Below, piece by piece: positions 10,550 through 22,100 of a DNA stretch of 64,000 bases. The position numbers and the translations under genes are program-made. This stretch comes from Onthophagus taurus (Eukaryota; Arthropoda; Insecta; Coleoptera; Scarabaeidae): positions 20,522,001-20,586,000 of the forward strand of contig NC_091968.1 in NCBI RefSeq assembly GCF_036711975.1, in the 5' to 3' direction. The notes under the pieces are model-generated. The model did not search any database. It saw nothing but the letters and a program-made list of their open reading frames with translations, and was not told the origin of the DNA. Numbering within the stretch: the stretch's first letter is position 1; each line of letters starts with the position of its first letter.

Positions 10550-10671
10550 ATCTGTCATTGCATTTTGTTACCAAAACGTACGCGGCCTTAGAACCAAGTT
10601 AGATACATTATTTTATGACGTGTTATATTCTAATCACGACGTTCTGTATCTGACAGAGACTTGGCTGCTTT
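10550..10671 (+). pseudogene. LINE-B ORF2 endonuclease start
   Basis: The frame reads FCYQNVRGLRTKLDTLFYDV followed by VLYLTETWL. This is the N-terminus of an APE-type endonuclease: the QN and TETWL motifs carry the Asn and the metal-binding Glu. It is cut at TETWL by the Tc1 element. Downstream, only a C-terminal RT fragment is found (15322-15700). Confidence 0.75.
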
Positions 10672-10673
10672 TA

Positions 10674-11564
10674 TCAAGGAAGATACACAAGTTTAAATGT
10701 AACGAATTGTGATAAAACGATAGGTGGTGGATGTCGGCCCCTTAACTGACGATCAATATTATCCCATAAATTCTCTATTGGATTGAGATCAGGGCTACAG
10801 GGTGGCCAGTCCATGGTTTGTATACCAACTTCATCCAAATAGTCACGGACCGTATAGGCAACATGAGGTCTTGCATTATCATGCATTAATAAAAAATTAT
10901 TTCCTATGTAAGGAGCAAAGGGTACCACGTGTTCCGATAAAATGTGTGTAATATACCTTTCACCTGTTAATGAACCTCTTCGCAAAGAAACAAGGCCTGT
11001 TCGTGCTATAAGCGAAATTCCACCCCAAACCATTATAGATCCTCCATTAAATAAATTTGTCTGTCGTATGTTGCACTGTGCATAGCGTTCATTGGGCCGT
11101 CGAATTACTCTTAAACGTCTATCTGAGCTGTATAAACAAAACCTTAATTCATCTGTGAACAGTACTTGTTCCCAGTCATCAGTATTCCAGTCAAGATGTT
11201 CTCTGGCAAATTGCAATCTCCTTCTACGATGATTTGCGTTTAAATTTGGTGCTCTGGCAAGAATCCTCGCATGCAAATCACCTTCGGCGAGACGCCTTTG
11301 TACAGTGTTAGTACTAATTCGAATATTATGAACATCTGCTACTTGTATCGGTAAGTTTCTCATTGTAACAAAACGTTCCCTTAAAGCACGAAGTCTAATA
11401 AAACGATCTTGGCGTAGTGTTGTGATTCTCCTTCTTCCTTGAACAGGTCGTCTTGTATGATCATTCGTCTCTTGAAATCGTTGAACGGCACGTGATATTG
11501 TTGTATGAGAAACTCCTAATCTCAAGCCTATTTCACGATAACTTATTCCTTCATTGGCTAAAGT
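10674..11564 (-). CDS. Tc1 transposase, main part (DD34E)
   Basis: Cut-and-paste transposase. The start is displaced: residues 1-17 are at 14773-14723, beyond the inserted hAT-1, and the reading continues here from EAVTLANEGISYREI. Visible parts are a helix-turn-helix (SYREIGLRLGVSHTTISRAV), an RRRI linker, TDELRF (first Asp), LMHDNARPH (second Asp) and SPDLNPIENLW (Glu). I count exactly 34 residues between the second Asp and the Glu, which is DD34E, the Tc1 type. The stop codon TGA is formed by the last three bases of the terminal repeat at 10674. Apart from the hAT interruption I see no stop or frameshift; the rejoined product would be about 313 aa. Confidence 0.85.
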   Translation of the reverse strand, partial: TLANEGISYREIGLRLGVSHTTISRAVQRFQETNDHTRRPVQGRRRITTLRQDRFIRLRALRERFVTMRNLPIQVADVHNIRISTNTVQRRLAEGDLHARILARAPNLNANHRRRRLQFAREHLDWNTDDWEQVLFTDELRFCLYSSDRRLRVIRRPNERYAQCNIRQTNLFNGGSIMVWGGISLIARTGLVSLRRGSLTGERYITHILSEHVVPFAPYIGNNFLLMHDNARPHVAYTVRDYLDEVGIQTMDWPPCSPDLNPIENLWDNIDRQLRGRHPPPIVLSQFVTFKLVYLP

Positions 11565-11572
11565 AACTGCCT

Positions 11573-14500
11573 CAGGGCCGGCTCGTGCCGACTGTGCAAC
11601 CCGTGTAATGCACAGGGGCGCACGACCGAGGGGGGTGCAGGCAAAGAAAATGTAACGTCCCAACAGTCGACGCACGAGGGACGCCGACGCGATGGCGACT
11701 TGCCGACGTCGACTGGCGTGGCACATGTAAAAAATAAGTGACACGCCAGTTTAACGTAATTGGGATTTAATTTGAATACAATGAAACATAACTTAAATTT
11801 GACATTAAAAAATTTTGTATTTTTGTGGACACTCACCTATGTTGCCATGGTTACATGTTTTAGACTCATCACTGGCGCCAGTAATTTCAGAAGGGTGTAG
11901 ACTTTTTCGATCCATGCATGCATGGTTTCAACTTGCATACCAGTTGATGTTTACACATGCAATTTAATTTTACTGGCGCGCCAGTTTTTATTGGCGCCAC
12001 TAAATCCATGCATGTGTAAACTCACTATTAAGCGAATTACTACACCCCTTGCAAGGTTTTTTGAAAATGTTCCATCGCCATCGACGTCAATTGCAACGTT
12101 CACGGAAGAACAAAAAAATAAAGGAGAAGATAAAGGAGAAAACACAGACATTAAAAACAGTGACGAGGATCTCGAGAAAGATAACGAACGTAGTCAAGAT
12201 TTAAATAATACACTAATTAATTTAAAAGATCCCGGATTATGTCCGGATGTTCTAGAAGACAAAAAAAGAGTTTTCTTAATCGAAAATAAACCCGAACAAA
12301 TAAGAGGTATAGCATTTCCTATAAACAATGCTAAGAGAAGCTTTTCTGAAAGGTATTACAATAAAATCCTTCCAAATAACGAATTGGCTTCTAGAAATTG
12401 GTTATTATACTCATCTTCAAAAGATGCAGTGTTTTGTTATAATTGTAAGCTATTTTCATATCCACGAGAAGACAGTGCTCTACTCAAAGGCGGTTATAAT
12501 GACTGGGGTCATTTGTCAGAAGCTGTGAGGGTTCATGAAAACTCACTAAATCATATAAAATGTTCCCAACAATTAATATTATTAAAGAATACCCTGAAAA
12601 TGAAAACTGGTGTAGATGCACATCATCAATCATTAATAGATATCGAAAAACAAAGATAGGAAGGAATTCTGAAAAGAATTATTTTATGTATTCAGTATTT
12701 GGGTAAACAGAATTTAGCGCTCAGGGGTACAAATTCAAAACTTTTTGACAACAATAATGGAAATTTCTTATAACTTATAGAAATGATTTCGCAATTTGAT
12801 CCTTTATTGTCAAATCACGTACGTCGTGTTCAAGCTAAAGACAACATAATGCCACACTATCTCGGAAAAATGATACAAAATGAAGTTTTGAGCTTACTGG
12901 GAAGTAATATAAAAAAGAAAATTTTATTAATGTTAAAAGAAGCACGGTATTTTTCTATCATTCTTGATACTACACCTGATTCTAGCCACCAAGAACAGAT
13001 GTCTATTGTAATAAGATTCGTTGTACTTCAAAGCGATGGGGGTTACGATGTACAAGAACATTTCTTAGGTTTTTGTATAACGACAGACACAACCGGAGCT
13101 GGATTGTCTTCGTACGTTTTGAACTTCTTAAAGGAAAACAACATAAATTATAAACATATGCGTGGTCAAGGGTACGATAACGGGGCAAATATGAAGGGTA
13201 GGCATAATGGCCTTCAGAGAAAAATATTGGACATAAATTCAAGAGCACTTTATGTACCCTGCACCCATGCTGCAGATGTGTCAATTCAAATAGTGGATTT
13301 CTTCGGAATTATACAAGAGTTGTACACCTTTTTTTCCTGTAGCCCAAAACGATGGAAAGTGATGAAAGATAAAGTTAGCGGCTTAACACTTAAACCATTA
13401 GCAGATACACGTTGGGAAAGTTGAATTGAGGCAATAAAGCCTTTACGATTTAATTTACCTGAAATTCTTAGTGGATTACAGGAAATTTTTGATAGTAATG
13501 GGAATGGAGAAGTGTCTTTTGATTTAAAAACCAAGCATATGGCATTGTCTCTCAAGAATAAAATGGAATGTTTCAAATTTATATGTGCAATAGTTTTGTG
13601 GTATGATATTCTTTCAAATGTCAATATTGTAAGTAAAATGCTTCAAAATACTAAAATAAGCTTAGTGGATTCAACTGAAAAACTGAAATCGCTAGAAAAG
13701 ATTCTTATCAATTTTAGAACCGATGATCATTTTCATAAATTGTGCAATTCTGCTTCTTTGGTCGCCGAAAGCATACAGCTAGATCCAGATTTTCTACCGG
13801 AACCCCGTAGGAGAAGGCGGAATCAGTTTGACTACCAACGCGGAGAAGAAACCTTGCTATCATCAAAAGATAGTTTTAGAATAAATTTTTTCTTGGCTAT
13901 ACTTGATAGGACAATACAAGCGATTCGTGAAAGATTCGAACAATTAAAAAATTACACCGATATATTCTTCTTCTTACATAATGTTCCCACATTAAATGAT
14001 ATGCCTGAAGAGCAGCTTCTCCAAAAATGTAAAATCTTAGAAAGTAAGCTTACAAACCTAAGTGATGAAGAATGTCCGAGGGATATTATTGCCTCTGATT
14101 TATGCAGAGAAATACGGTTGATTAATGGTTTTATTACTAAAGAGCAAACGCCCATAGAAGTTTTAAGCTTCATTCATAGAAATAGCTTAACTTCCGAGTT
14201 CTCAAATTTATCGATAGCATTAAGAATTTTGTTAACTATTCCAGTAGCTGTTGCTACCGGGGAGAGGTCCTTCTCGAAATTAAAATTAATAAAGAATTAT
14301 CTTAGAACAACAATGTCCCAAGAACGACTAAACAATCTAGCATTAATATCTATCGAAAATACAGTCAGCCAAACTTTAAACCTTAGTGAAATTGTAGCTG
14401 AGTTTGCTGCCGCCAAAGCAAGAAAAATAACTTTTCTATAATTAGTTTTGTATTCTTGTTTATAGTATTTTACAAATTTATTAGAGTATATAAAGTACAA

Positions 14501-14722
14501 TACTCTTTATTTTGTCTGTTTACGTGTAATCATATTTCATTTCTTTTTAAGTTTTGTGTTAAAATGTTAAAATATATTTTATTTTTGTGATAATAAATAA
14601 GTAAAAAACTTTAATAATCTTTCCGTTTAAAGACTGGATGACAGTGACTGAATGAATGGAGAGAGGGGGGGTGTATAATAAAATCTTGCACAGGGGTGCT
14701 GAAATACCAAGAGCCGGCCCTG
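11573..14722 (+). mobile_element. hAT-1 transposon (3,150 bp) inserted in the Tc1 gene
   Basis: Terminal inverted repeats start CAGGGCCGGCTC at 11573 and end GAGCCGGCCCTG at 14722. An exact 8-bp target duplication, AACTGCCT, lies at 11565-11572 and 14723-14730. Joining the flanks restores the Tc1 transposase frame, which proves the insertion. It contains one transposase gene on the plus strand, damaged by three stop codons. Confidence 0.95.
12012..14441 (+). pseudogene. hAT transposase (TTF zinc finger type) with three nonsense codons
   Basis: The frame stays the same from 12012 to the stop at 14439-14441, about 809 codons, but has in-frame stops at 12657 (TAG), 12771 (TAA) and 13422 (TGA). 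From N to C: a charged low-complexity stretch; a TTF-type zinc finger region with SRNWLLYSSSKDAVFCYNCK; an RNase H-like catalytic region with ILDTTPDSSHQEQMSIV, GQGYDNGANMKG and CTHAADVSIQIV; and LADTRWES. The C-terminal dimerisation domain has VAVATGERSFSKLKLIK and RLNNLALISIE. I chose the Met at 12012; an upstream in-frame start at 11922 is possible. Pure nonsense decay without indels suggests a young, silenced copy. Confidence 0.85.
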
Positions 14723-14773
14723 AACTGCCTCAACACACTCATCGCGATTTAAATGTCTTGAAATACGGTCCAT
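14723..14773 (-). CDS. Tc1 transposase, N-terminal 17 codons
   Basis: MDRISRHLNRDECVEAV on the minus strand is the beginning of the Tc1 transposase interrupted by hAT-1. Its last bases are the 8-bp target duplication. It joins in frame to 11564 and below. A conceptual frame that runs on into the hAT end is an artefact of the insertion. Confidence 0.85.
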
Positions 14774-14943
14774 GTCAAATAAACACTTAATAACCCAAAG
14801 CAGCAACTTGCTAAATACGTAAATAAAATTGACAAGCATTTCTGTCAAACTGTTTGATATTTCATAGCCTGCTTGTTTCATTAGTAAGGACTATATTTCA
14901 ACAAAATTAAGTCAAACTTAAAAAATGTGTATCTTCCTTGATA

Positions 14944-15321
14944 AAAAAGATATCGAGATGATTGTTGAACGAAAATGTAGAGAAGGGTTGCCATTCTAAC
15001 GTAATGTAAATGGAATGTAGCGGTTCTTTCTGATAAATTCCACAGATTGTTGCAAAATTAGAAGAAAAAACATAAATTTCTTTTTACACCCCGTATATGG
15101 GTAAAACTTTAACAATTGTCAGAAACCATCAACACATTTCTTCCTTAAAAATCAACCTATACCGTGAAGAGAGAATCATCAAAATCCATCCGTTGATTCA
15201 AAAAAAAAAAAATACCTTTAAACTTAATGCATAATTTAGGTGGTGTGATAATTTAGGAGAGTAGTGTATAAGGTTATTTGTTTTTGGTCATGCGCTATAT
15301 CTTTATTGCAGCTCAAATTTC
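14944..15321. other. LINE-B interior, unrecognisable
   Basis: Between the Tc1 right end and the next RT fragment I see no clear coding sequence. It includes TTACACCCCGTATA at about 15085-15100, similar to many DNA-transposon ends, and an A10-run near 15200. Most of LINE-B ORF2 must be deleted here. Confidence 0.35.
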
Positions 15322-15700
15322 ATGATACTGCAGCCAGAAAAATGTAATGTTATTTCTTTTGCAAGGAAGATGAGAATGATTAGATACGATTACACCCTGG
15401 GTGATATTCCCATACCAAGAGTGACTCAGGTCAGAGACTTGGTCATCGCATTTGTTGTCAAATTAACGTTTGAGGGGCACGTTGACGTAGTTATTACACA
15501 AGTTTGGCGCATACTTGGCTTCGTTATGAGAGTCACCCTAAATTCTACTGATATTTATGGTATAAAAACATTGTATTTTGCTAATCTGCATAGCGGTTTA
15601 AGCTTTTGCAGCTCTGCTTGGAATCCAAAATATAAAATATATATCACCAGAATTTAAAGGATTCAAAAGAAATCAAGTATCAAACAAGGGAAGGTTGCTC
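15322..15700 (+). pseudogene. LINE reverse transcriptase C-terminal fragment
   Basis: Starts LQPEKCNVISFARKM (segment after YADD), then DYTLGDIPIPRVTQVRDL, WRILGFVMRVT and SSAWNPKYKIYITRI, the C-terminal region of Jockey/CR1-group RTs. It stops at 15655 and a few more matching codons follow. Same strand as the LINE-B pieces upstream, so it may be the end of that copy, but the middle of the element is missing. Confidence 0.65.
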
Positions 15701-15829
15701 AATTTGGACTCTTAAATTAATTAATTAATGCTGAAAACAAAGAGAACATGGGATTGAAGGAGAGGCTACTTAGGAAGTTACAAAGAAATGATTTGAATAA
15801 GCACCAATATTTTATTTTGAATTCGAGTT

Positions 15830-16140
15830 TTAACTACATTTAAAGTCAGTAAAAATTGTTTGCTTTCCAACAACCCTACGTTATTCTCAAATTTCATTAA
15901 TTTGCTGTGATTATTTTTTGAATAATAATTTGAGTTATAACTACATTTAAAAGTCTGTGAAAAGTGTTTGTTTTCCAACAACCCTACGTTATTCTCAAAT
16001 TTCATTAATTTGCTGTGATTATTTTTTGAATAATAATTTGAGTTATAACTACATTTAAAAGTCTGTGAAAAGTGTTTGTTTTCCAACAACCCTACGTTAT
16101 TATTAAATTTTATTAACTTGCTGTGATTATTTTTTGAATC
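15830..16140. repeat. Tandem repeat, about 108-bp unit, just under 3 copies
   Basis: The unit carries CCAACAACCCTACGTTATT, then CATTAATTTGCTGTGATTA, then a run ending ACATTTAAAAGTCTGTG. Landmarks recur at about 15867, 15976 and 16083. The last two units are almost identical. The repeat ends a few bases before the last exon of OR1. The unit is a multiple of three on the minus strand, which leaves an open frame of 103 codons; I regard this as a by-product, not a gene. Confidence 0.8.
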
Positions 16141-16144
16141 AGTT

Positions 16145-19100
16145 TTAAGAACTTGATTGAGTTTTCATTGTAGCATAAGTGTAACCTCCCTTCATAATCT
16201 AAAAAATAAAAAATTCAGCAACCTAAACATCTAAATTTTTATTTTTTGGTGATTTTCTTTCCATTTTATGTGTATAAATTAAACTTCGTTTTTTGCACTT
16301 TAATGGATTTTTATTTTTAATTTTTACTCAACCGGTTTCACTGTGTTTACACAGCATCTTCAGGAGATATCCTACATAGATACAAATTTTCTTAAATAAA
16401 TCTTAAATTAACGTGCTAAATTAAGTGGATTCTTAAATTAATACAATAATAAAACTTACGTCAATTCCTTACAAAATATATATTAGATTCATTCATTTGG
16501 CAATTCCTCACTTGTTCCTACCATTAGATTATGTAAATGATTCTTTTAAGTTGCGATTATGAAAGATTAAAACAGTTTAGATAATTGATGCGTCATGGAG
16601 TTCGTTGTCAAAGTTAATTTGAGGTTATGTGTTAATTTGTTTGGGGATATTTTATTTTTCTGTTTGGTAATATATTTGAAGTCAAAACATAATTTGAGAA
16701 TAGTAACGAAATATTATAATGCATACAGCAATAATTATTAAAACCACTTTTTTAAAAAATAGGGAGGAAGAGGGGGTTTTTTAATGGTTATGGGTAGGAT
16801 ATTAAGGGATAGGTATGATGTCCATGGGATCCAGAGTTATTGCAATAACAAAATGACATCTTGTTTTGTTATCCTCGTTTAACCTGGGGGGATATTATTA
16901 TTATTATTATTATTATTGCTGCCGGGCTGAGGAGGGCGGCCCCTCTCGTTACCGCGACCTATAAGATCTATTGTAACTTTAGCCCTCCAAAGGTTTAGGG
17001 CAAATGTAGGTCCTTAATGAACCTTAGTATTGTCCTAAGGTCTTGAACCTTTATGTCGGTAGGTAACAGGGGAGTTTTACCGAAGACGTTGTGCCTTAGA
17101 CGTCCTCTGGCGACGCAATTGCACAGTATATGTTCAGCAGTTTCTGACTCGTCGTTGCATAGTCGACAAGTTTGATTCTCAGCTTGTCCAATGTGGAAGA
17201 GGTAGATCCCCTTTGCTGAGGCATAAAACCTCTTTGGTTTTGTTTTGCGACGGAGTTATCATACTCTTCGCTTGTCTGTGACCTGGAAGTTCTTTCCAGC
17301 GTAAGGCTATCTTTGAAGCCTCCCAGTTGTTGATTATTTGTTTTAGGTGGCTTTTTTGTAGTCCACATCCAGGTTGGGGTCCAATGAAGGGCGTGTTTGC
17401 TGCCTCTTTGGCCAGCTTGTCGGCCTTCTCATTGCCCTCAATGTTGCTGTGACCTGGTCCGTTTTAATTTCAATCAGGTGATTTAGACATGGGTCTTTGA
17501 GGATCTCGAGGTGTCCTCTGAGATTACCCTGCATCAACTTGAGCGAAGAAACTGTTTTCAGTGATAAGGCACTTAAGGCTGCTTACTTTTGTATATATAT
17601 GTGAAGCGGTGTGAGACCAAGTAGGGCTTCCAAAGTAGCCGTCGGACAGGATCTCATTGCACCCGTTATGTTAAGACATGCTAACCGCTGGATTTGTGCC
17701 AGCTGTTGTTGAGCTGTCTTGTGTTTTGTTTTTGGCCACCAAACCAATGAGGCGTAGGCGACCATGGGTCTGATTATTGCTACGTAGGCCCAATGAGCCA
17801 TTCGTGGTTTGAGACCCCAGTTCCTTCCTAGGAGCCTGCGGCAGATCTGGTTTGCCATGATGGCCTTTTTCCTCACCTTATCTAAGTGTGAGTTCCAGTT
17901 TAGTTTACTATCAAGTATTACCCCTAGGTATTTAGTTTCTGTTTTGAGGTTAATAGTTCTGCTTTCAATGGAGGGTGCTTTTATTTGTAGCTTCCTTCTC
18001 CGAGTGAAAGGGACTATTTCGATTTTATTGGGATTGATGCTGAGCCCATTGCTTCTGCACCAAGTACTGGTGAGTAGTAGGGCTTTCTGCATTAGCTGAG
18101 TTATGATTGAATCATATTTACCTCGGATTGTGATTACCAGGTCATCAGCATACCCTTGTATCTTAAATCCGTTTTTAGTTAGGATGTTCATCAAGTCATC
18201 AACTACCAGGCACCATAATAGAGGTGATAGCACTCCCCCTTGGGGACATCCTCTTAGCGCCTTTATAGTCAGCGACTCGCCTCCCAGACTGGCTGTGATC
18301 TGCCGACTTTTCAACATGGCTATACACCACTTGATTGTCGACGGATGTATGTCTTTTGCGTTTAAAGCCTTCTCTATGGATTCATATGAGGTGTTATCAA
18401 ACGCACCCTCTATATCTATGAAAGCACAAAGGGCTATCTCTTTGGTTGCAATTGCCTCCTCTAAGGTGCTAGTCAAAGCATGGAGAGCGGTAATTGTTGA
18501 TTTTGCTTTCTGGTAAGCATGTTGGCTAGGGTGGAGTGGATTTGTGAGAAGCACTCCGTTCCTTAGGTATTGATCGATTACCTTTTCCATCCCTTTGAGG
18601 AGAAATGAAGTTAGGCTAATTGGTCTGTACGCCTTGGGGTCCGCGTTTGAACGCCTACCACCTTTGGGTATGAAGACCACCTTTACTTTCCTCCATAGAG
18701 TGGGTATATAGCTAAAACTGTAGCTAGCTATATATAGGGATATTATTATTGGGAGAAGTTCTTCTAAGCCTTTTTGCAGAAAGATAGGCAGAATTCCATC
18801 TCCTCCAGGTGATTTTAGGGGCTTGAAATTCGAGATAGCCCACCTTACTCTGTTGGGTGTGAAAATATTCCCAGCTGTGCTGCGAACCCTACCTGATGGA
18901 CGGGTTATGTCCATTACTTCAGGGTCGGCATCTGCATGGGGGCAGACTTTTGAGGAAGGAAAGTGTGTACTCAGCAGGAGTTCCAACGATTCCTTAGCAT
19001 CCTCTGTATATTTACCATCTTGTTTGCATAGGTGGCCTAGATCAGTGTTGTGATCTTTTGCCAAGATCTTATGCAGACGAGCAACTGTAGGCGTATTGTC

Positions 19101-22100
19101 TATGCCTTCACAGAAGCTGCGCCAGGTTTTTCTTTTGGCTTTGCGGATAGCCAAGTTATATTCCGTTTATATTTTGGGTTGGTTGTTATACAGAGTCTAT
19201 AAATTGATAGGGATGGGGGTTGAAGGGGTTTGATGTGATAACAGGATAGTTTATGAAAAAGGGGGGGGGGGTTGATGTCCAAGGGACCCAGATCGACATC
19301 GTGTTCTGAAATCCTCGTCTATTTGGGGGTTTACGGGGTGGGGTGTAGGGTTGTTTTAGGAAAGAATATAGTGGTTTGTATGTAGTTTGTGTTTGGTCGT
19401 TGAGACATGTTAGATCAGGGTTATTGTTTATGAATTTATTAATTTCATATCCTTCGAGGATTTCCATGAGATGACCTTTGTTAATGTGATGCAGTATTTT
19501 CGTGTTTTTTTCGTCGTTGAATTCGTGGTTAAGATTAAAGTTTATATGTTTGCCAAAATTGGCAAATTTGGACCTAATTTTCACCAAGGCGGACAAAAAT
19601 GCAGGTTTGGTAATACTAAGCAAGGCTGAATATGTTAACAAAACAGAAAAATTCCTCACAGACAATAACTATAAAAAAGTTTTGAAAAATCCTAACAACC
19701 ATTTTCACCTAAACGTCAAAAAAATTATCAATGAGGTTAAAGACACCCTTAAAAAATTCAATGTTAGCACAAAACACATAATTCCCATGAACCCAAAAAT
19801 ACGTAGATTGTACGCTCTCATAAAATTACACAAAATAAACCGCCCAATAAGACCCATAATAGCCTCCACAGATGCCAGTACATATAAGATCTCAAAATTT
19901 TTAGTACAGTTTTTTAAAAATAACAGACTTCAAACCCAATTATACAATTAACGATAGAAGACAAATAATACAAAAACTAACAGGCATGAGACTACCGAAT
20001 GAAAACACCATAATATCCTTTGATGTGGTGAACCTTTACACCAATATCCCCACCAAACAAACTTTGAAAATTGTCGAAAACATTCTAAATTCACAGTTAG
20101 ATGAAAATGATAGCAAAAACATTTTTAAATTATTCCAGATATGCTTACAACAAAACTTCTTTAATTTTCAAAATGAAACATATACGTACCAAGAAGGACT
20201 CCCCATGGGATCTTCTTTAAGCGGTTTATTAGCGGACATTTTTATGAATGAGATGGAGACCAATTTTATAATGAATGAAAAGAACCCTTATCTCGAGAAT
20301 ATACTAGTATGGAAACGCTATGTAGATGACATTTTGGTCATTGTCAACACCAAAAAGACAGAAACTATAGACAATTTACACCAGTACATCAACACATTAC
20401 ACACAGACATCCAATTTACAATTGAATTTGAAAACAACAATACAATAAATTTTCTCGACATCACAATAGAAAAAACCAAACATGACATACAATTTGAAAT
20501 ATACAGGAAACCGACTCAGACAGACGCTACGATCCCATATGATTCCTTTCACAACATAACCCATAAAATGGCAGCATTCGGGTCTTACATCCATAGAGCT
20601 TATAATTCTAATTTAAACACAGAAAGATTTAACAAAGAAATTAAAATAATAAAAAACATTGCCATAAATAATTCATTTCCAGAAGAAATAATAGATAAAA
20701 TGATCCATAAATATCAAATCAGACAGGACCTAAATAATATTACACAGTTGCAAAATCAGCAAACACAAAAAATCAAAAACTACAGATCCATCACACACCA
20801 GGGAAACATTAATAATAAGATAAAACAGACAATGAAACAATACGACATTCTAATAACAGACAAACCAAATAAGACTATAGGCGGTCTGCTCTTGAATAAC
20901 AAAGATAAAATAAACAAATTGGATGACAATGGAGTGTACGAACTACAATCCGATACATGTCATGCTACCTACATCGGGGAAACAGGCAGAGCCCTTAGAT
21001 TACGAGTCAGGGAACACAAAATAAAACATAATTCCAATTTTGGCAAACATATAAACTTTAATCTTAACCACGAATTCAACGACGAAAAAAACACGAAAAT
21101 ACTGCATCACATTAACAAAGGTCATTTCATGGAAATCCTCGAAGGATATGAAATTAATAAATTCATAAACAATAACCCTGATCTAACATGTCTCAACGAC
21201 CAAACACAAACTACATACAAACCACAATATTCTTTCCAAAAAAAAACCTACACCCCACCCCGTAAACCCCCAAATAGACGAGGATTTCAGAACACGATAT
21301 CGATCTGGGTCCCTTGGACATCAACCCCCCCCCTTTTTTTCATAAACTATCCTGTTATCCCATCAAACCCCTTCAACCCCCATCCCTATCAATTTATAGA
21401 CTCTGTATAACAACCAACCCAAAATATCCCCCCAGGTTAAACGAGGATAACAAAACAAGATGTCATTTTGTTATTGCAATAACTCTGGATCCCATGGACA
21501 TCATACCTATCCCTTAATATCCTACCCATAACCATTAAAAAACCCCCCTCTTCCACCCTATTTTTTTAAAAAGTGGTTTTAATAATTATTGCTGTATGCA
21601 TTATAATATTTCGTTACTATTCTCAAATTATGTTTTGACTTCAAATATATTACCAAACAGAAAAATAAAATATCCCCAAACAAATTAACACATAACCTCA
21701 AATTAACTTTGACAACGAACTCCATGACGCATCATTAGGAGTCTCTCTTAAAAATCGATGATTTTTTTTTTAATCGATAGGAAATGAGTCAAAAGACGCG
21801 TAAATGATAAAAAAAAAGTGCGGAAAAGTGTAGTACTTACCGAAAAATCACTTTAAAGTTGCGATTTGACGTTTCTTTTTGGAAGTTCAAAGCAATGTTA
21901 AAATTGCATTTTCGTATTAAATCCTAACCTGAAATTGTTTAATTTATACCCACGCACAAAATAAAAAGTTATTTTCACTAAACTTGTTGAGATTACAACA
22001 TATTTTCGGATGAAAACCTTGTTTCTTAGGCTATCGATGCAGAACGACAATTAAATGTCGTTAGATAGAATTGTTTCTACCAAATGTGTATTAATAGACT

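Larger units (their letters stand above)
10674..14941 (-). mobile_element. Tc1-like transposon in LINE-B, split by hAT-1
   Basis: Short terminal inverted repeats (TCAAGGAAGATACACA) lie at 10674-10689 and 14926-14941, each bordered by TA (10672-10673 and 14942-14943). Without the inserted hAT and its duplicated 8 bp, the element would be about 1.11 kb. It carries one transposase gene on the minus strand. It lies in the endonuclease codons of LINE-B. Confidence 0.85.
16528..21733 (+). mobile_element. Penelope-like element PLE-2 with about 0.7-kb inverted arms
   Basis: The left arm is 16586-16896 plus 19169-19562 (interrupted by LINE-D); the right arm is 21034-21734, in reverse orientation. A unique tail of about 58 bp (16528-16585) lies outside the left arm. 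ATTAG borders the element on both sides (16523-16527 and 21734-21738) and the intact site is seen in the right arm of the host foldback near 25790. The central ORF is RT plus GIY-YIG. The C-terminal coding end is part of the arm, so it exists in both orientations. Confidence 0.85.

Noticed and set aside
15778..16089. 103-codon minus-strand open frame as a gene
   Set aside because: It is entirely the 108-bp tandem repeat; no promoter, no family, repeated 36-residue unit.
17809..19053. Several plus-strand open frames of 76-137 codons
   Set aside because: They are antisense shadows of the LINE-D reverse transcriptase on the minus strand.
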